This document shows, in pieces, positions 15,750 to 23,360 of a stretch of DNA of 24,480 nt. The position numbers were made by a program, and so were the translations under genes. Numbering within the stretch: the first letter of the stretch is position 1; the number at the start of each line of letters is the position of its first letter. Origin of the DNA: Suilimivivens sp963638365 (lineage in GTDB: Bacteria > Bacillota > Clostridia > Lachnospirales > Lachnospiraceae); the NCBI GenBank assembly GCA_963638365.1, contig CAVHRK010000069.1, forward strand, positions 1-24,480, written 5' to 3'. The notes under the pieces are model-generated. The model saw nothing but the letters and a program-made list of their open reading frames with translations, was not told where the DNA came from and made no database searches.

Positions 15750-17414
15750 ATGTATCAGGAACAAAAGCTTTATATTGGAAAATCAGGAGAGGAAAAGGTC
15801 TATATCTATCCGAAGATGGCAAACCGCCACGGATTGATTGCAGGTGCAACCGGTACCGGTAAAACCGTGAGTCTTCGTGTACTGGCAGAGTCCTTCAGTG
15901 ATTGCGGCGTTTCCGTATTCCTTGCGGATGCCAAAGGAGATCTGGCGTCCATGAGCCTTAAGGGAACCGGCGAAGGAAGCGTCGGTGGACGTGTGGAGAA
16001 GCTGGGGCTTGAAAAGGAAGGATTTTCCTATCATGCTTATCCGGTAACCTTCTGGGATGTATTTGGAGAAAAGGGCCTGCCGCTTCGGACGACCATCAGT
16101 GAGATGGGGCCGCTGCTGCTTAGCCGCATTCTGAACCTCAACGATACACAGAGTGATATTCTGACCATTATCTTTAAAATTGCAGATGATGAAGGCCTTC
16201 TTCTGATTGATACCAAGGACCTGCGCGCCATGCTGCAGTATGTGTCTGAAAACGCTAAGGAATTAAGTCTCACCTATGGAAATATTGCCAAACAGAGTCT
16301 GACCGCCATTATCCGTGCCGTGATTACACTGGAAGAAGCAGGCGGTGAGCAGTTCTTCGGGGAACCGGCACTCAGTATCAGTGACTGGATCGGCACGGAC
16401 TGCGACGGCAAGGGTAAGATCCAGATTCTGGACTGCCAGAAGCTGATGCAGAGTCCGAAGATGTATTCCACCTTCCTTCTGTGGCTGATGTCCGAATTAT
16501 ATGAAACCTTACCGGAGGCCGGAGATCTTCCGAAGCCGAAGATGGTCTTTTTCTTCGATGAGGCACACATGCTGTTTGATACGGCGAACCGTGCCCTGCT
16601 TGAAAAGATCGAACAGGTAGTGAAACTCATCCGCTCGAAGGGTGTTGGTATTTACTTTATTACGCAGAATCCGAAGGATATTCCGGACGGCGTTCTTTCC
16701 CAGCTTGGAAATAAGATCCAGCATGCATTGCATGCCTATACACCGGCTGAACAAAAAGGCGCTAAGGCAGCAGCACAGGCATTTCGTGAGAATCCGGAAT
16801 TTAATACTTATGAAGTTTTACAGGAGCTTGCTATTGGAGAGGCATTGATTTCGGTACTGGATGAAGAGGGAATTCCGACCGTCGTGAAGAAATGTACCAT
16901 GCTGCCGCCGCAGAGTAATCTGGGGACACTCGATGACCGGACGAGAGACCAGCAGATCAAGGGAAGCATGCTTTACAGCAAGTACAATGATTATTTTGAC
17001 CGGGATTCAGCATATGAATTCCTGCAGAGAATGAACCTCGAGGCACAGAAGCAGGCGCAGGAGGCGGCTGCACAGGCCGCAGCACAGAAAGAAGAAGCTG
17101 CCCGCCAGAAGGAGCAGGAAAAGCTGGAAGCTGCGCAGTTAAAAGCACAGGAAAAGGAACAGTTAAGATTACAGAAGGAACAGGAAAAAGAAGCGCTCCG
17201 GATTCAGAAGGCGAAGGAAAAGGAAGAGGAAGCAAAGAAAAAGAGGGCTAACAAAGTTGCCGGAAGTGTAGCACGTTCCGCAGCAGGAACCGTAGGACGT
17301 GAACTCGGAAATTCCATTGGCAAGTCGGTAGGTGGTTCCTTTGGAAAGCGGCTGGGCGGAAACGTAGGCGCATCCCTCGGAAGAGGAATCATGAATACGT
17401 TGTTTAAGTTGTAA
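15750..17414 (+). CDS. YjgR/HerA-type ATPase (DUF853)
   Basis: The 554-residue ATPase has a P-loop GATGTGKT at 32-39 and a Walker B MVFFFDEAH with Asp270 and Glu271. YFITQNPKDIPDGVLSQLGNKIQHAL, split here as YFITQNPKDIP and LSQLGNKIQHAL, holds the sensor and arginine region. This layout matches bacterial YjgR proteins (DUF853), cousins of archaeal HerA, and not the NurA-linked DNA-end-resection HerA. Residues about 420-500 form a coiled coil of KEQEKLEAAQ type, and the C-terminus is Gly/Arg-rich (GKRLGGNVGASLGRGIMN), usual for the family. A TTG at 15744 is in frame, but AGGAAGGGG spaces better to ATG 15750. The function of the family is unsettled. Confidence 0.83.
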   Translation: MYQEQKLYIGKSGEEKVYIYPKMANRHGLIAGATGTGKTVSLRVLAESFSDCGVSVFLADAKGDLASMSLKGTGEGSVGGRVEKLGLEKEGFSYHAYPVTFWDVFGEKGLPLRTTISEMGPLLLSRILNLNDTQSDILTIIFKIADDEGLLLIDTKDLRAMLQYVSENAKELSLTYGNIAKQSLTAIIRAVITLEEAGGEQFFGEPALSISDWIGTDCDGKGKIQILDCQKLMQSPKMYSTFLLWLMSELYETLPEAGDLPKPKMVFFFDEAHMLFDTANRALLEKIEQVVKLIRSKGVGIYFITQNPKDIPDGVLSQLGNKIQHALHAYTPAEQKGAKAAAQAFRENPEFNTYEVLQELAIGEALISVLDEEGIPTVVKKCTMLPPQSNLGTLDDRTRDQQIKGSMLYSKYNDYFDRDSAYEFLQRMNLEAQKQAQEAAAQAAAQKEEAARQKEQEKLEAAQLKAQEKEQLRLQKEQEKEALRIQKAKEKEEEAKKKRANKVAGSVARSAAGTVGRELGNSIGKSVGGSFGKRLGGNVGASLGRGIMNTLFKL

Positions 17415-17460
17415 CTGTTCAGAGCAAACATGCAATGTTTTCGAGGCTGGCTCTGAATAG
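17415..17460. other. Nested hairpin between convergent genes
   Basis: CTGTTCAGAGC (17415-17425) pairs with GCTCTGAATAG (17450-17460) through 11 pairs with one G-U. The loop holds a second hairpin, AAACAT with ATGTTT (17426-17440). It fills the 49-base gap between the two converging stop codons. Neither strand has a T-run after it, so it may act as a bidirectional end structure rather than a classic terminator. Confidence 0.5.
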
Positions 17461-17463
17461 TTG

Positions 17464-18561
17464 TCAGACGATAATGATACTTGCGCACTTGATATCAGAG
17501 GCAAGCGCATAGGTCTGACCGTGATTTAAGGTGATCACGGTAGGACGTGTCGGGTAACCGGGGATGTTTTGCACGATTTTGGCAAACTCTCCGGTACTTA
17601 ATTTTACAATGGAATCAACAGGATAAAGAATCACACTGTTTAGGAAACTCTGGATCATATGAATGTCGAGATCCCCGGTCATTGCCATAATCATTTCCAC
17701 GGCATCACGCGGAGAAAACGCATCTTTATAAGGACGCTCTGTGACAAGGGCGTCATAAATATCGGCAACCGAAAGAATCCTTGCAAAAGGAATAATCTGG
17801 TCGCCCTGTAATTTTAACGGATAGCCATTCCCATTCATCTTTTCATGGTGCTGCAGCACACCAAGCTTTGTTGCAGTAGAAAGGTCAGGCTTGTCCTTAA
17901 TCATGTTATAACCAAGCACGGGGTGGCTCTTCATTATTTCAAACTCTGCATCGGTCAGTCTCCCCGGCTTATTTAAAATTTCATTCGGAATTTTAGACTT
18001 ACCCAGATCGTGCAGAAGCCCGGCAACACCAATCTGCTGTACTTCCCTCGCAGAAAGTCCCCGGTTTTTCGCAATGATCATTCCCATGGAAGCAACATCC
18101 ACACTGTGCTTGAAGGTATATTCATCGCTGACCTTTAAAGCACTGACATCGACTGCCAGTGCATCATTTTCTTCCAGTGCCTTCATCAGTTCACTGGAAA
18201 CATTATTGGTTGCATCCATGAAGTTTGGTGAGTCCGGATTACTGTAAAGGAACTGAATTCCTTCCGCAACTCTTTTCTTCACACTTTCATGCAGTTCAAT
18301 TTTCGCACGGTCGGGAACCTTTACCTTCTCGATCTTCTCCATAACTTCCGGAGAGATGTTATAGGTGATTTCCTCGGCGCTTTCCTCACCTTCGCGGATG
18401 TAAACGCCGCCAATGTTCATTTTGCGAAGGGAATTAATCATGTAATCGTCAAGTGGTGTCTTCCGGTGAATCAGGACACGTCCGGTTCCATCAATGATGG
18501 ACTGGTCAATGACCATGCCGGAAGTCAGCAGCCTGACACTGATATATTTTCGTTTAATCAT
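17464..18561 (-). CDS. HD-GYP domain protein, likely cyclic-di-GMP phosphodiesterase
   Basis: The 365-residue protein has an N-terminal DUF3391-like region (about 1-60) and an HD-GYP domain (about 130-310). The metal and signature residues are complete: His152 in FKHSVDV, His184-Asp185 in LLHDLGKSKIP, His213, HHEKMNGNGYP with His238, His239, Glu240 and the GYP triplet at 246-248, and DIYDALVTERPYK with Asp267 and Asp270. Proteins with the full set hydrolyse c-di-GMP to pGpG or GMP. There is no membrane segment and no receiver domain, so the signal input is unclear. The start is ATG at 18561 with AAAGG eight bases upstream; an upstream in-frame start at 18606 overlaps the promoter region. Confidence 0.88.
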   Translation of the reverse strand: MIKRKYISVRLLTSGMVIDQSIIDGTGRVLIHRKTPLDDYMINSLRKMNIGGVYIREGEESAEEITYNISPEVMEKIEKVKVPDRAKIELHESVKKRVAEGIQFLYSNPDSPNFMDATNNVSSELMKALEENDALAVDVSALKVSDEYTFKHSVDVASMGMIIAKNRGLSAREVQQIGVAGLLHDLGKSKIPNEILNKPGRLTDAEFEIMKSHPVLGYNMIKDKPDLSTATKLGVLQHHEKMNGNGYPLKLQGDQIIPFARILSVADIYDALVTERPYKDAFSPRDAVEMIMAMTGDLDIHMIQSFLNSVILYPVDSIVKLSTGEFAKIVQNIPGYPTRPTVITLNHGQTYALASDIKCASIIIV

Positions 18562-18606
18562 GGTTCTGCCTTTAGGGAATAAATTTAATATAGTATTGTA
18601 AAACAC

Positions 18607-18838
18607 TCATCATAGTATAACATAAACCAAGGGTAACATGCTAGAGATTCATGCATGTATACACGATTTCCCGGATTATTGATAATGTGTTTCGGGCAGG
18701 GCGCAGTTTTTCGGTGGATATCGGGAGGTGCCCTTTGGATATCTGTCAGTTTTTTGGAGTCGGCTTATGAAAGGGCAGATAGGCTGGAGCATTTGCGAAG
18801 GTAATGGTGATGTTAAGAATCAGAAAGGAAGCGAGACT
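18607..18838. other. Intergenic leader region, no gene seen
   Basis: The 232 bases between the HD-GYP gene and the small antitoxin-like gene hold no convincing coding sequence. TGCCCTTT (18729-18736) is complementary to AAAGGGCA (18770-18777), which could close a loop of about 33 bases, but no known riboswitch fold is recognised. A TTG-started frame from 18728 leads into the small gene, but its extra residues do not look like protein. Confidence 0.4.
18614..18622 (-). promoter_or_regulatory. Candidate extended -10 promoter for the HD-GYP gene
   Basis: On the minus strand TGTTATACT (18614-18622) fits an extended -10 (TGn plus TATACT), about 53 bases upstream of the start. No good -35 is visible, which is common with extended -10 promoters. 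Confidence 0.35.
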
Positions 18839-19009
18839 ATGGCATCATCACCAGCAGTAGACACAAAAGTAAATAATTGCACATCTGACTATACAGAGAA
18901 AGTTGATTTTGATGCGCTCCATCAGGAATTGGCAAAAGGAGTACAGAGTTTGAAGAATGGTTAGGTATACACTATAGAAGAGGCGTGGGAGGAGATAGAC
19001 AAGATATAG
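18839..19009 (+). pseudogene. Small antitoxin-like gene interrupted by an in-frame amber codon
   Basis: From ATG 18839, with AAAGGAAG upstream, 41 codons run to TAG at 18962-18964. The same frame then continues without shift for 14 codons, reading VYTIEEAWEEIDKI, to a second TAG at 19007-19009. The joined C-terminus, DALHQELAKGVQSLKNG then x-VYTIEEAWEEIDKI, resembles the helix-turn-acidic-helix tail of short type II antitoxins of the RelB/Phd kind. The most economical explanation is a one-base nonsense change, for example GAG to TAG. No toxin gene follows. If expressed it may still yield a 41-residue peptide. The antitoxin reading is inference; the interrupted frame is seen directly. Confidence 0.6.
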
Positions 19010-19019
19010 TACATGGATA

Positions 19020-19041
19020 GACCTAAAAATATAATTAGGTC
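19020..19041 (+). other. Short A/T-loop hairpin after the small gene
   Basis: GACCTAA (19020-19026) pairs perfectly with TTAGGTC (19035-19041) around an eight-base loop. It could be a weak terminator for the small gene, but there is no T-run. Its 3' end touches the -35 of the spoIIID promoter. Confidence 0.4.
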
Positions 19042-19068
19042 ATAACCTTTCAGACTATTTCATAGAAT
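19040..19068 (+). promoter_or_regulatory. Sigma-E-type promoter for spoIIID
   Basis: TCATAAC (19040-19046) and CATAGAAT (19061-19068) are 14 bases apart. The mother-cell sigma-E consensus is about KMATATT, 14 bases, CATACAMT. The -10 matches seven of eight positions and the -35 five of seven. spoIIID is a known sigma-E target in B. subtilis, which supports the call. Confidence 0.65.
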
Positions 19069-19095
19069 GTAAAAAAGCGTTCTGAGGGGTTTCCT

Positions 19096-19362
19096 TTGAA
19101 AGATTATATTGAGGAACGGGCAGTTCATATAGCAAATTATATCATCGAAAACAACGCAACCGTAAGACAGACCGCCAAGGCATTTGGCATTTCAAAAAGT
19201 ACAGTGCACAAGGATGTGGCTGAGAGATTACAGCACATCAATCTGGCACTTGCAAAAGAGGCGCGTAAGGTGCTTGATGTGAATAAAGCGGAGCGGCATT
19301 TGCGGGGAGGATTGGCTACCAAAGAAAAATATGCGCATCAGCATGAAGAAATGAATAAGTAA
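19096..19362 (+). CDS. spoIIID: Sporulation transcription factor SpoIIID
   Basis: SpoIIID is a small DNA-binding regulator of mother-cell genes, acting after sigma-E and leading to sigma-K. The 88-residue protein matches the family across its length: KDYIEERAVHIANYIIE, the helix-turn-helix at about 21-45 (TVRQTAKAFGISKSTVHKDV), then the basic C-terminal helix with ERHLRGGLATKEKY. The start is TTG at 19096, with GAGGGG six bases upstream; the family start (MKDYIEER) supports it. A sigma-E-like promoter precedes it and a clear terminator follows. Confidence 0.95.
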   Translation: MKDYIEERAVHIANYIIENNATVRQTAKAFGISKSTVHKDVAERLQHINLALAKEARKVLDVNKAERHLRGGLATKEKYAHQHEEMNK

Positions 19363-19369
19363 TTTCAAG

Positions 19370-19397
19370 ATACGGTACAGTTTGTGCCGTATTTTTT
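19370..19397 (+). terminator. Intrinsic terminator of spoIIID
   Basis: ATACGGTAC (19370-19378) pairs with GTGCCGTAT (19384-19392) over nine positions with one G-U, around an AGTTT loop. A run of six T (19392-19397) follows. Confidence 0.9.
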
Positions 19398-19426
19398 ATG
19401 TCGTATTTTTTATGTTGAAAATTATT

Positions 19427-19455
19427 TTGACAAGGTATAGGCGTGTCATTATAAT
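19427..19455 (+). promoter_or_regulatory. Sigma-A promoter of guaA
   Basis: Perfect TTGACA (19427-19432) and TATAAT (19450-19455) are separated by 17 bases. The predicted leader is only about 40 bases, so there is no room for a purine riboswitch. Confidence 0.88.
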
Positions 19456-19500
19456 GAAAATAGTACTTTATGTAACTATTAAGAACCATGGAGAATAATT

Positions 19501-21045
19501 ATGGAAAAAGAAATGGTCATCGTTTTGGACTACGGCGGACAGTATAATCAGTTGATTGCCCGAAGAGTCCGCGAATGCAATGTTTATTGTGAAGTAAAGC
19601 CTTATAACAGTCCCATTGAGGAGATTAAGAAATTATCTCCCAAGGGAATTATTATTACCGGCGGTCCGAACAGTGTTTATGCAGAAGATGCACTGCTTTG
19701 TGACAAGGAACTTTTTACAATGGGAGTTCCGATCCTTGGCATCTGTTATGGATCCCAGCTTATGGCACATATGTGTGGAGGTAAGGTTGCAACCGCGCCG
19801 GTTTCCGAATATGGTCACACCGAAGTTACCATTGATGCCACTGACAGCGAGCTTTTTGCAGAGGTTCCTGCAAGTACAAGCTGTTGGATGAGCCATACCG
19901 ACTATATCGCAGAAGCACCGGCTGGATTCCGTGTGACGGCACATACTCCCGTATGTCCGGTAGCAGCAATGGAAGATCAGTCCCGTAAGCTTTATGCAAC
20001 CCAGTTCCATCCGGAAGTCGTACACACTAAGGACGGACAGAAGATGCTGTTTAACTTTGTACGCAAAGTCTGTGGATGCAAGGGTGACTGGAGAATGGAC
20101 TCCTTTGTGGAGACAAGCATTCAGCAGCTTCGTGAAAAGATTGGAAACGGTAAAGTGCTTTGTGCTCTGTCTGGTGGAGTAGATTCCTCTGTGGCAGCAG
20201 TGCTTTTGTCCAAGGCAGTTGGAAAGCAGCTTACCTGTGTATTTGTCGATCATGGACTTCTTCGTAAAAACGAAGGTGACGAGGTAGAAGCAGTATTTGG
20301 ACCGAACGGATCTTATGATCTGAATTTCATTCGTGTGAATGTACAGCAGCGTTTTTATGATAAACTGGCAGGCGTGACCGATCCGGAGAGAAAGCGTAAG
20401 ATCATCGGTGAAGAGTTTATCCGTGTATTTGAAGAAGAAGCAAAGAAAATTGGTGCTGTAGACTATCTGGTACAGGGAACGATTTATCCTGACGTGGTAG
20501 AATCCGGTCTTGATAAGAGCGCAACGATCAAGTCCCATCACAATGTTGGAGGACTTCCGGACTGTGTAGATTTCAAGGAGATCGTTGAGCCGTTACGAAT
20601 GTTGTTTAAGGACGAAGTCCGCCGGGCAGGTTTAGAGCTTGGCATTCCGGATTATCTGGTGTTCCGTCAGCCGTTCCCCGGTCCAGGACTTGGCGTTCGT
20701 ATCGTTGGAGAAGTTACCGAAGAAAAGGTGCGTATCGTTCAGGATGCAGACTACATTTATCGTGAAGAACTTGCCAAGGCAGGATGCGATAAAGGACTTG
20801 GCCAGTACTTCGCAGCGCTTACTAATATGCGCAGTGTTGGCGTTATGGGTGATTTCAGAACGTATGATTATGCGGTTGCCCTCCGTGCTGTAAATACTAC
20901 GGACTTTATGACTGCTGATTGTGCAGAGATTCCATTTGAAGTCCTGCAGAAGGTAATGAACCGAATTATTAACGAGGTGAAAGGAGTCAATCGAGTACTT
21001 TACGATCTGACCAGTAAGCCACCTGGTACGATTGAACTGGAATAA
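19501..21045 (+). CDS. guaA: GMP synthase, glutamine-hydrolysing
   Basis: GuaA aminates XMP to GMP using glutamine and ATP. The 514-residue protein is full length. The N-terminal class I amidotransferase domain has the triad Cys82 (GICYGSQL), His170 and Glu172 (QFHPEV). The ATP-pyrophosphatase domain has the PP-loop SGGVDSS (224-230). The C-terminal dimerisation part contains the FRQPFPGPGLGVRI motif and ends LTSKPPGTIELE. ATG 19501 follows GGAGAATAATT. The gene stands alone between a strong promoter and a terminator, with no guaB next to it. Confidence 0.97.
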   Translation: MEKEMVIVLDYGGQYNQLIARRVRECNVYCEVKPYNSPIEEIKKLSPKGIIITGGPNSVYAEDALLCDKELFTMGVPILGICYGSQLMAHMCGGKVATAPVSEYGHTEVTIDATDSELFAEVPASTSCWMSHTDYIAEAPAGFRVTAHTPVCPVAAMEDQSRKLYATQFHPEVVHTKDGQKMLFNFVRKVCGCKGDWRMDSFVETSIQQLREKIGNGKVLCALSGGVDSSVAAVLLSKAVGKQLTCVFVDHGLLRKNEGDEVEAVFGPNGSYDLNFIRVNVQQRFYDKLAGVTDPERKRKIIGEEFIRVFEEEAKKIGAVDYLVQGTIYPDVVESGLDKSATIKSHHNVGGLPDCVDFKEIVEPLRMLFKDEVRRAGLELGIPDYLVFRQPFPGPGLGVRIVGEVTEEKVRIVQDADYIYREELAKAGCDKGLGQYFAALTNMRSVGVMGDFRTYDYAVALRAVNTTDFMTADCAEIPFEVLQKVMNRIINEVKGVNRVLYDLTSKPPGTIELE

Positions 21046-21052
21046 CGGATTG

Positions 21053-21097
21053 AAATGCCGAAAATCTGTATTTATGCGGGTTTCCGGCATTTTTTTA
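21053..21097 (+). terminator. Intrinsic terminator of guaA
   Basis: AAATGCCG (21053-21060) pairs with CGGCATTT (21085-21092), with further partial pairing in the loop, and T-run 21090-21096 follows. Confidence 0.85.
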
Positions 21098-21102
21098 TCA
21101 AA

Positions 21103-21121
21103 TGGCTCTAGTTTGGCTCTA
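21103..21121 (+). repeat. Eight-base direct repeat one helical turn apart
   Basis: TGGCTCTA occurs at 21103-21110 and again at 21114-21121, an 11-base phase, upstream of the Nudix gene. It could be a protein-binding site or chance. Confidence 0.3.
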
Positions 21122-21185
21122 TTTGTGGGCGGAGAAATGTATAAATATGATATGTATTTCAAGGTAATGATTGGCAGGTGGTTAA

Positions 21186-21668
21186 GTGGATATTTTATTT
21201 AAAAATGATGATTTTGTATTTTCTTACAGAGTTGGCGGTATATTGATACATAATGGTAAAATCTTGTTACAGCGTCCGAAGAATGATGATTATGCTATTA
21301 TTGGTGGACATGTCGTGGCTATGGAGACAAGCATGGAAGCTCTTAAGCGTGAATTTGAAGAAGAGCTTCATGCTAAGATAGAGGTAGATAATCTGTTAGC
21401 AATTGGAGAAATTTATTTTCCATGGGGTAAAAGACCCTGTCATCAGATATGTTTATATTATAATGTACATTTGACGGATGATAATATTCCATTAGATGGC
21501 GTGTTTCATGGATATGATGAGTTGGATAATGAAAGAATTGATCTGGATTTCTGTTGGGTTTCACTAGAAGATTTAAAGAAGGGGACTAAGGTATATCCTT
21601 TGGAACTGATACCATATATTCTTAATCCAGTGAAAGAAATTGTACATTTTGTTTCAAAGCAGATTTGA
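21186..21668 (+). CDS. Nudix hydrolase
   Basis: Nudix proteins hydrolyse nucleoside diphosphates linked to another group. The Nudix box is at 41-60: Gly41, Glu47, then REFEEE (Arg55 to Glu60), so the metal-binding glutamates are present; the usual Gly after the box is replaced (LHAKI). The preceding strand IIGGHV and the GKILLQRP segment are typical. The product has 160 residues. The start is GTG at 21186 with CAGGTGG four bases upstream. The substrate cannot be predicted. Codon use is more AT-rich than in the atp operon. The stop overlaps the region just before the GNAT gene (11 bases), so they are likely one transcript. Confidence 0.85.
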   Translation: MDILFKNDDFVFSYRVGGILIHNGKILLQRPKNDDYAIIGGHVVAMETSMEALKREFEEELHAKIEVDNLLAIGEIYFPWGKRPCHQICLYYNVHLTDDNIPLDGVFHGYDELDNERIDLDFCWVSLEDLKKGTKVYPLELIPYILNPVKEIVHFVSKQI

Positions 21669-21679
21669 GGAGATCATTA

Positions 21680-22144
21680 ATGATAGAAGATATGAAGGTA
21701 GAATTAGGCAAACCATCTGATATTGATTCATGGATGCAGTTGGTTAGAAAAGTAAGTTGGAATTTTCCGGGCTTAGAGACAGAGCAGAGTATAGAAGAAC
21801 ACAAAATGACGGTCTTGAAATTCATGAATGATAAACGTGCTTTGTGCGTGAAGAACGAACAAGATATTGTTGGCGTGCTTTTATATTCAAGGAAGCATAA
21901 TATGATATGTTGTCTGGCTGTTGATCCGGCTTACCGAAAAAGGGGAATTGCTTCGTTGCTTTTAAGAGAGGCAATTGATAAGCTTGACAGAGAGAAAGAT
22001 ATAACGGTGTCCACATTTCGAGAAAATGATATTAAGGGAATTGCGCCTAGAAAATTATATAAGAAATTTGGGTTTGAAGAGGGCGAGCTGATTGAAGAAT
22101 TCGGATATCCTAATCAAATGTTTGTGTTGCATGCTAAACAGTGA
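21680..22144 (+). CDS. GNAT-family N-acetyltransferase
   Basis: The 154-residue protein has the GNAT fold pattern. A strand with DIVGVLLYS is followed by LAVDPAYRKRGIASLLLREAI, where Arg86-Lys-Arg-Gly-Ile-Ala91 is the acetyl-CoA pyrophosphate-binding motif, and KLYKKFGFEEGE is the usual C-terminal segment. The substrate is unknown; small-molecule or antibiotic N-acetylation are both possible in this class. ATG 21680 has GAGGAG seven bases upstream; a TTG at 21665 in frame has no support. It follows the Nudix gene closely and shares its AT-rich codon use. Confidence 0.82.
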   Translation: MIEDMKVELGKPSDIDSWMQLVRKVSWNFPGLETEQSIEEHKMTVLKFMNDKRALCVKNEQDIVGVLLYSRKHNMICCLAVDPAYRKRGIASLLLREAIDKLDREKDITVSTFRENDIKGIAPRKLYKKFGFEEGELIEEFGYPNQMFVLHAKQ

Positions 22145-22401
22145 GACGGGACTGCCGTTCAAACAATTAAAACACTTAAATTTATATTGGGTGATGATGC
22201 TGTTGACATACAGCATATTAGAAGTACAGCAATACTAGCAATCAAAGCCAAACTGATTATTGACATTGCCGTTGGGGTGACGGATTTTGAGAGAATAATG
22301 TTACATAATGAGCCGTTACAGAAGGAATCTTTTATCGTGGCTCGGATGTGGAATATCAGGTTCTTTATGTAATACAGATAGGAAAAGAATTACAAGAATA
22401 A
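22145..22401 (+). pseudogene. Remnant of a GrpB-family protein, frameshifted
   Basis: No intact gene lies here, but two frames carry parts of a GrpB (UPF0157) protein. The first, from about 22145, reads LGDDAVDIQHIRSTAILAIK and then AKLIIDIAVGVTDFERIM, the conserved HIGSTAVPGLKAKPIIDI region with substitutions (Gly to Arg, Pro to Leu). At about 22334-22338 the match moves to the next frame, reading RGSDVEYQVLYVIQIGKE, which continues the family pattern, and stops at 22399-22401. No full start and no C-terminal half remain. A frameshifted, truncated relic is the best explanation; the serine hydrolase starts 20 bases later. Confidence 0.72.
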
Positions 22402-22421
22402 ATAGAAAAAGGGTAAGGGTT

Positions 22422-23333
22422 ATGGAGAAGCAGTTTTACGATTTTGTTAGCGAGGTCTATGACAAACAGCTTGGCGTGGAGGGCGTCGCGATTGCGGATG
22501 GGGAAAAGATTCTGTTGGAGCATCATTTTGCGCCGGATCAGGCGAGAAACATCTATTCCCACACGAAAAGCTACATGAGCACAGCGGTCGGTCTGGCGAT
22601 TTCCGACGGCAAGCTGTCACTGGAGGATAAGCTGACAGATTTTTTCCCAGAGGCGGTTCCGGAAAATGCACAACCGGAGTTGTTTGAAATTCGTCTGCAT
22701 CATCTGCTTACGATGTCCAGTGGTTTCCATGAAGCATATCTGATGGGCGCGGACAGACGCTCTGGCATCGGTTTTCCGGATTATGTCAAATACATGCTAA
22801 GCAGACCGGTAAAGGTACAGCCGGGCAGCGAATTTCTGTATTCGACGGCGGACAGCATTCTGGCAGGTCGTATGGTCGAAAAGGCGGTCGATAAACGGCT
22901 TTCTGAGTATCTGTATGAGCGCATTTTTGCACCGCTGGGACAGGGATTTCCGATCTGGGAGAACTGCCCGCAGGGACACCCGATCGGTGGTGGTGGCATG
23001 TTTATGACGCTTTCTGATATGCTCAAAATCGGACAAGTATATCTGATGGACGGCAAATGGAAAGGGCAGCAGCTGGTTGATCCTGCATGGGTCAAAGAAG
23101 CAACTGCAAAACAGATTGAAACGCCGAATCCCGGAAATGATATTTGGGTCTGTGGCTACGGCTATCAGTTCTGGAGAAACCCGTATGAGGATTCCTATCG
23201 CGCAGACGGCGCATATGGACAGTTGACAATGGTTCTGCCGAAGAAAGGATTGATCGTATCTATCCAGTGCCCGGAAAGTGGCAATTTTTCAAAGGTAAAA
23301 CAGCCAATGCATGAGTTGATCTTGTCACTGTAA
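22422..23333 (+). CDS. Serine hydrolase, beta-lactamase/esterase type
   Basis: The 303-residue protein belongs to the beta-lactamase-like serine hydrolase group. The nucleophile motif is SHTK (Ser46 to Lys49). The next segment, AVGLAISDGKLSLEDKL, is typical, and LHHLLTMSSGF follows. The second motif reads YSTADS (Tyr140) where YSN or YAN is usual. The third reads DGAYGQ (262-267). There is no signal peptide, so it should be cytoplasmic, unlike secreted penicillin-binding relatives; an esterase or peptidase role is more likely than resistance. ATG 22422 has AAGGG five bases upstream, and the frame upstream of it is the GrpB relic. Confidence 0.82.
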   Translation: MEKQFYDFVSEVYDKQLGVEGVAIADGEKILLEHHFAPDQARNIYSHTKSYMSTAVGLAISDGKLSLEDKLTDFFPEAVPENAQPELFEIRLHHLLTMSSGFHEAYLMGADRRSGIGFPDYVKYMLSRPVKVQPGSEFLYSTADSILAGRMVEKAVDKRLSEYLYERIFAPLGQGFPIWENCPQGHPIGGGGMFMTLSDMLKIGQVYLMDGKWKGQQLVDPAWVKEATAKQIETPNPGNDIWVCGYGYQFWRNPYEDSYRADGAYGQLTMVLPKKGLIVSIQCPESGNFSKVKQPMHELILSL

Positions 23334-23360
23334 GGTTGGAGAAAATAGTGTGAGATGGAG

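Noticed and set aside
15750..17414. HerA-type defence system (HerA with NurA, SIR2 or DUF4297)
   Set aside because: The ATPase has the YjgR/DUF853 layout, and no nuclease or other defence partner is adjacent.
18728..18838. N-terminal extension of the small gene from a TTG
   Set aside because: No ribosome binding site fits, the residues do not look like protein, and ATG 18839 has a good site.
19456..19500. Guanine riboswitch or other purine sensor before guaA
   Set aside because: The leader is only about 40 bases and shows no three-way junction.
19633..20541. Long minus-strand open frame (302 residues) opposite guaA
   Set aside because: It lies wholly antisense to a clear GMP synthase, is rich in Cys/His/Ser typical of shadow frames, and has no family resemblance.
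22308..22421. N-terminal extension of the serine hydrolase
   Set aside because: This stretch is basic and low in structure, lies on top of the GrpB relic, and ATG 22422 has its own ribosome binding site.
22422..23333. Beta-lactamase resistance gene
   Set aside because: There is no signal peptide and the second and third active-site motifs differ from true beta-lactamases; an esterase/peptidase-like hydrolase is more likely.
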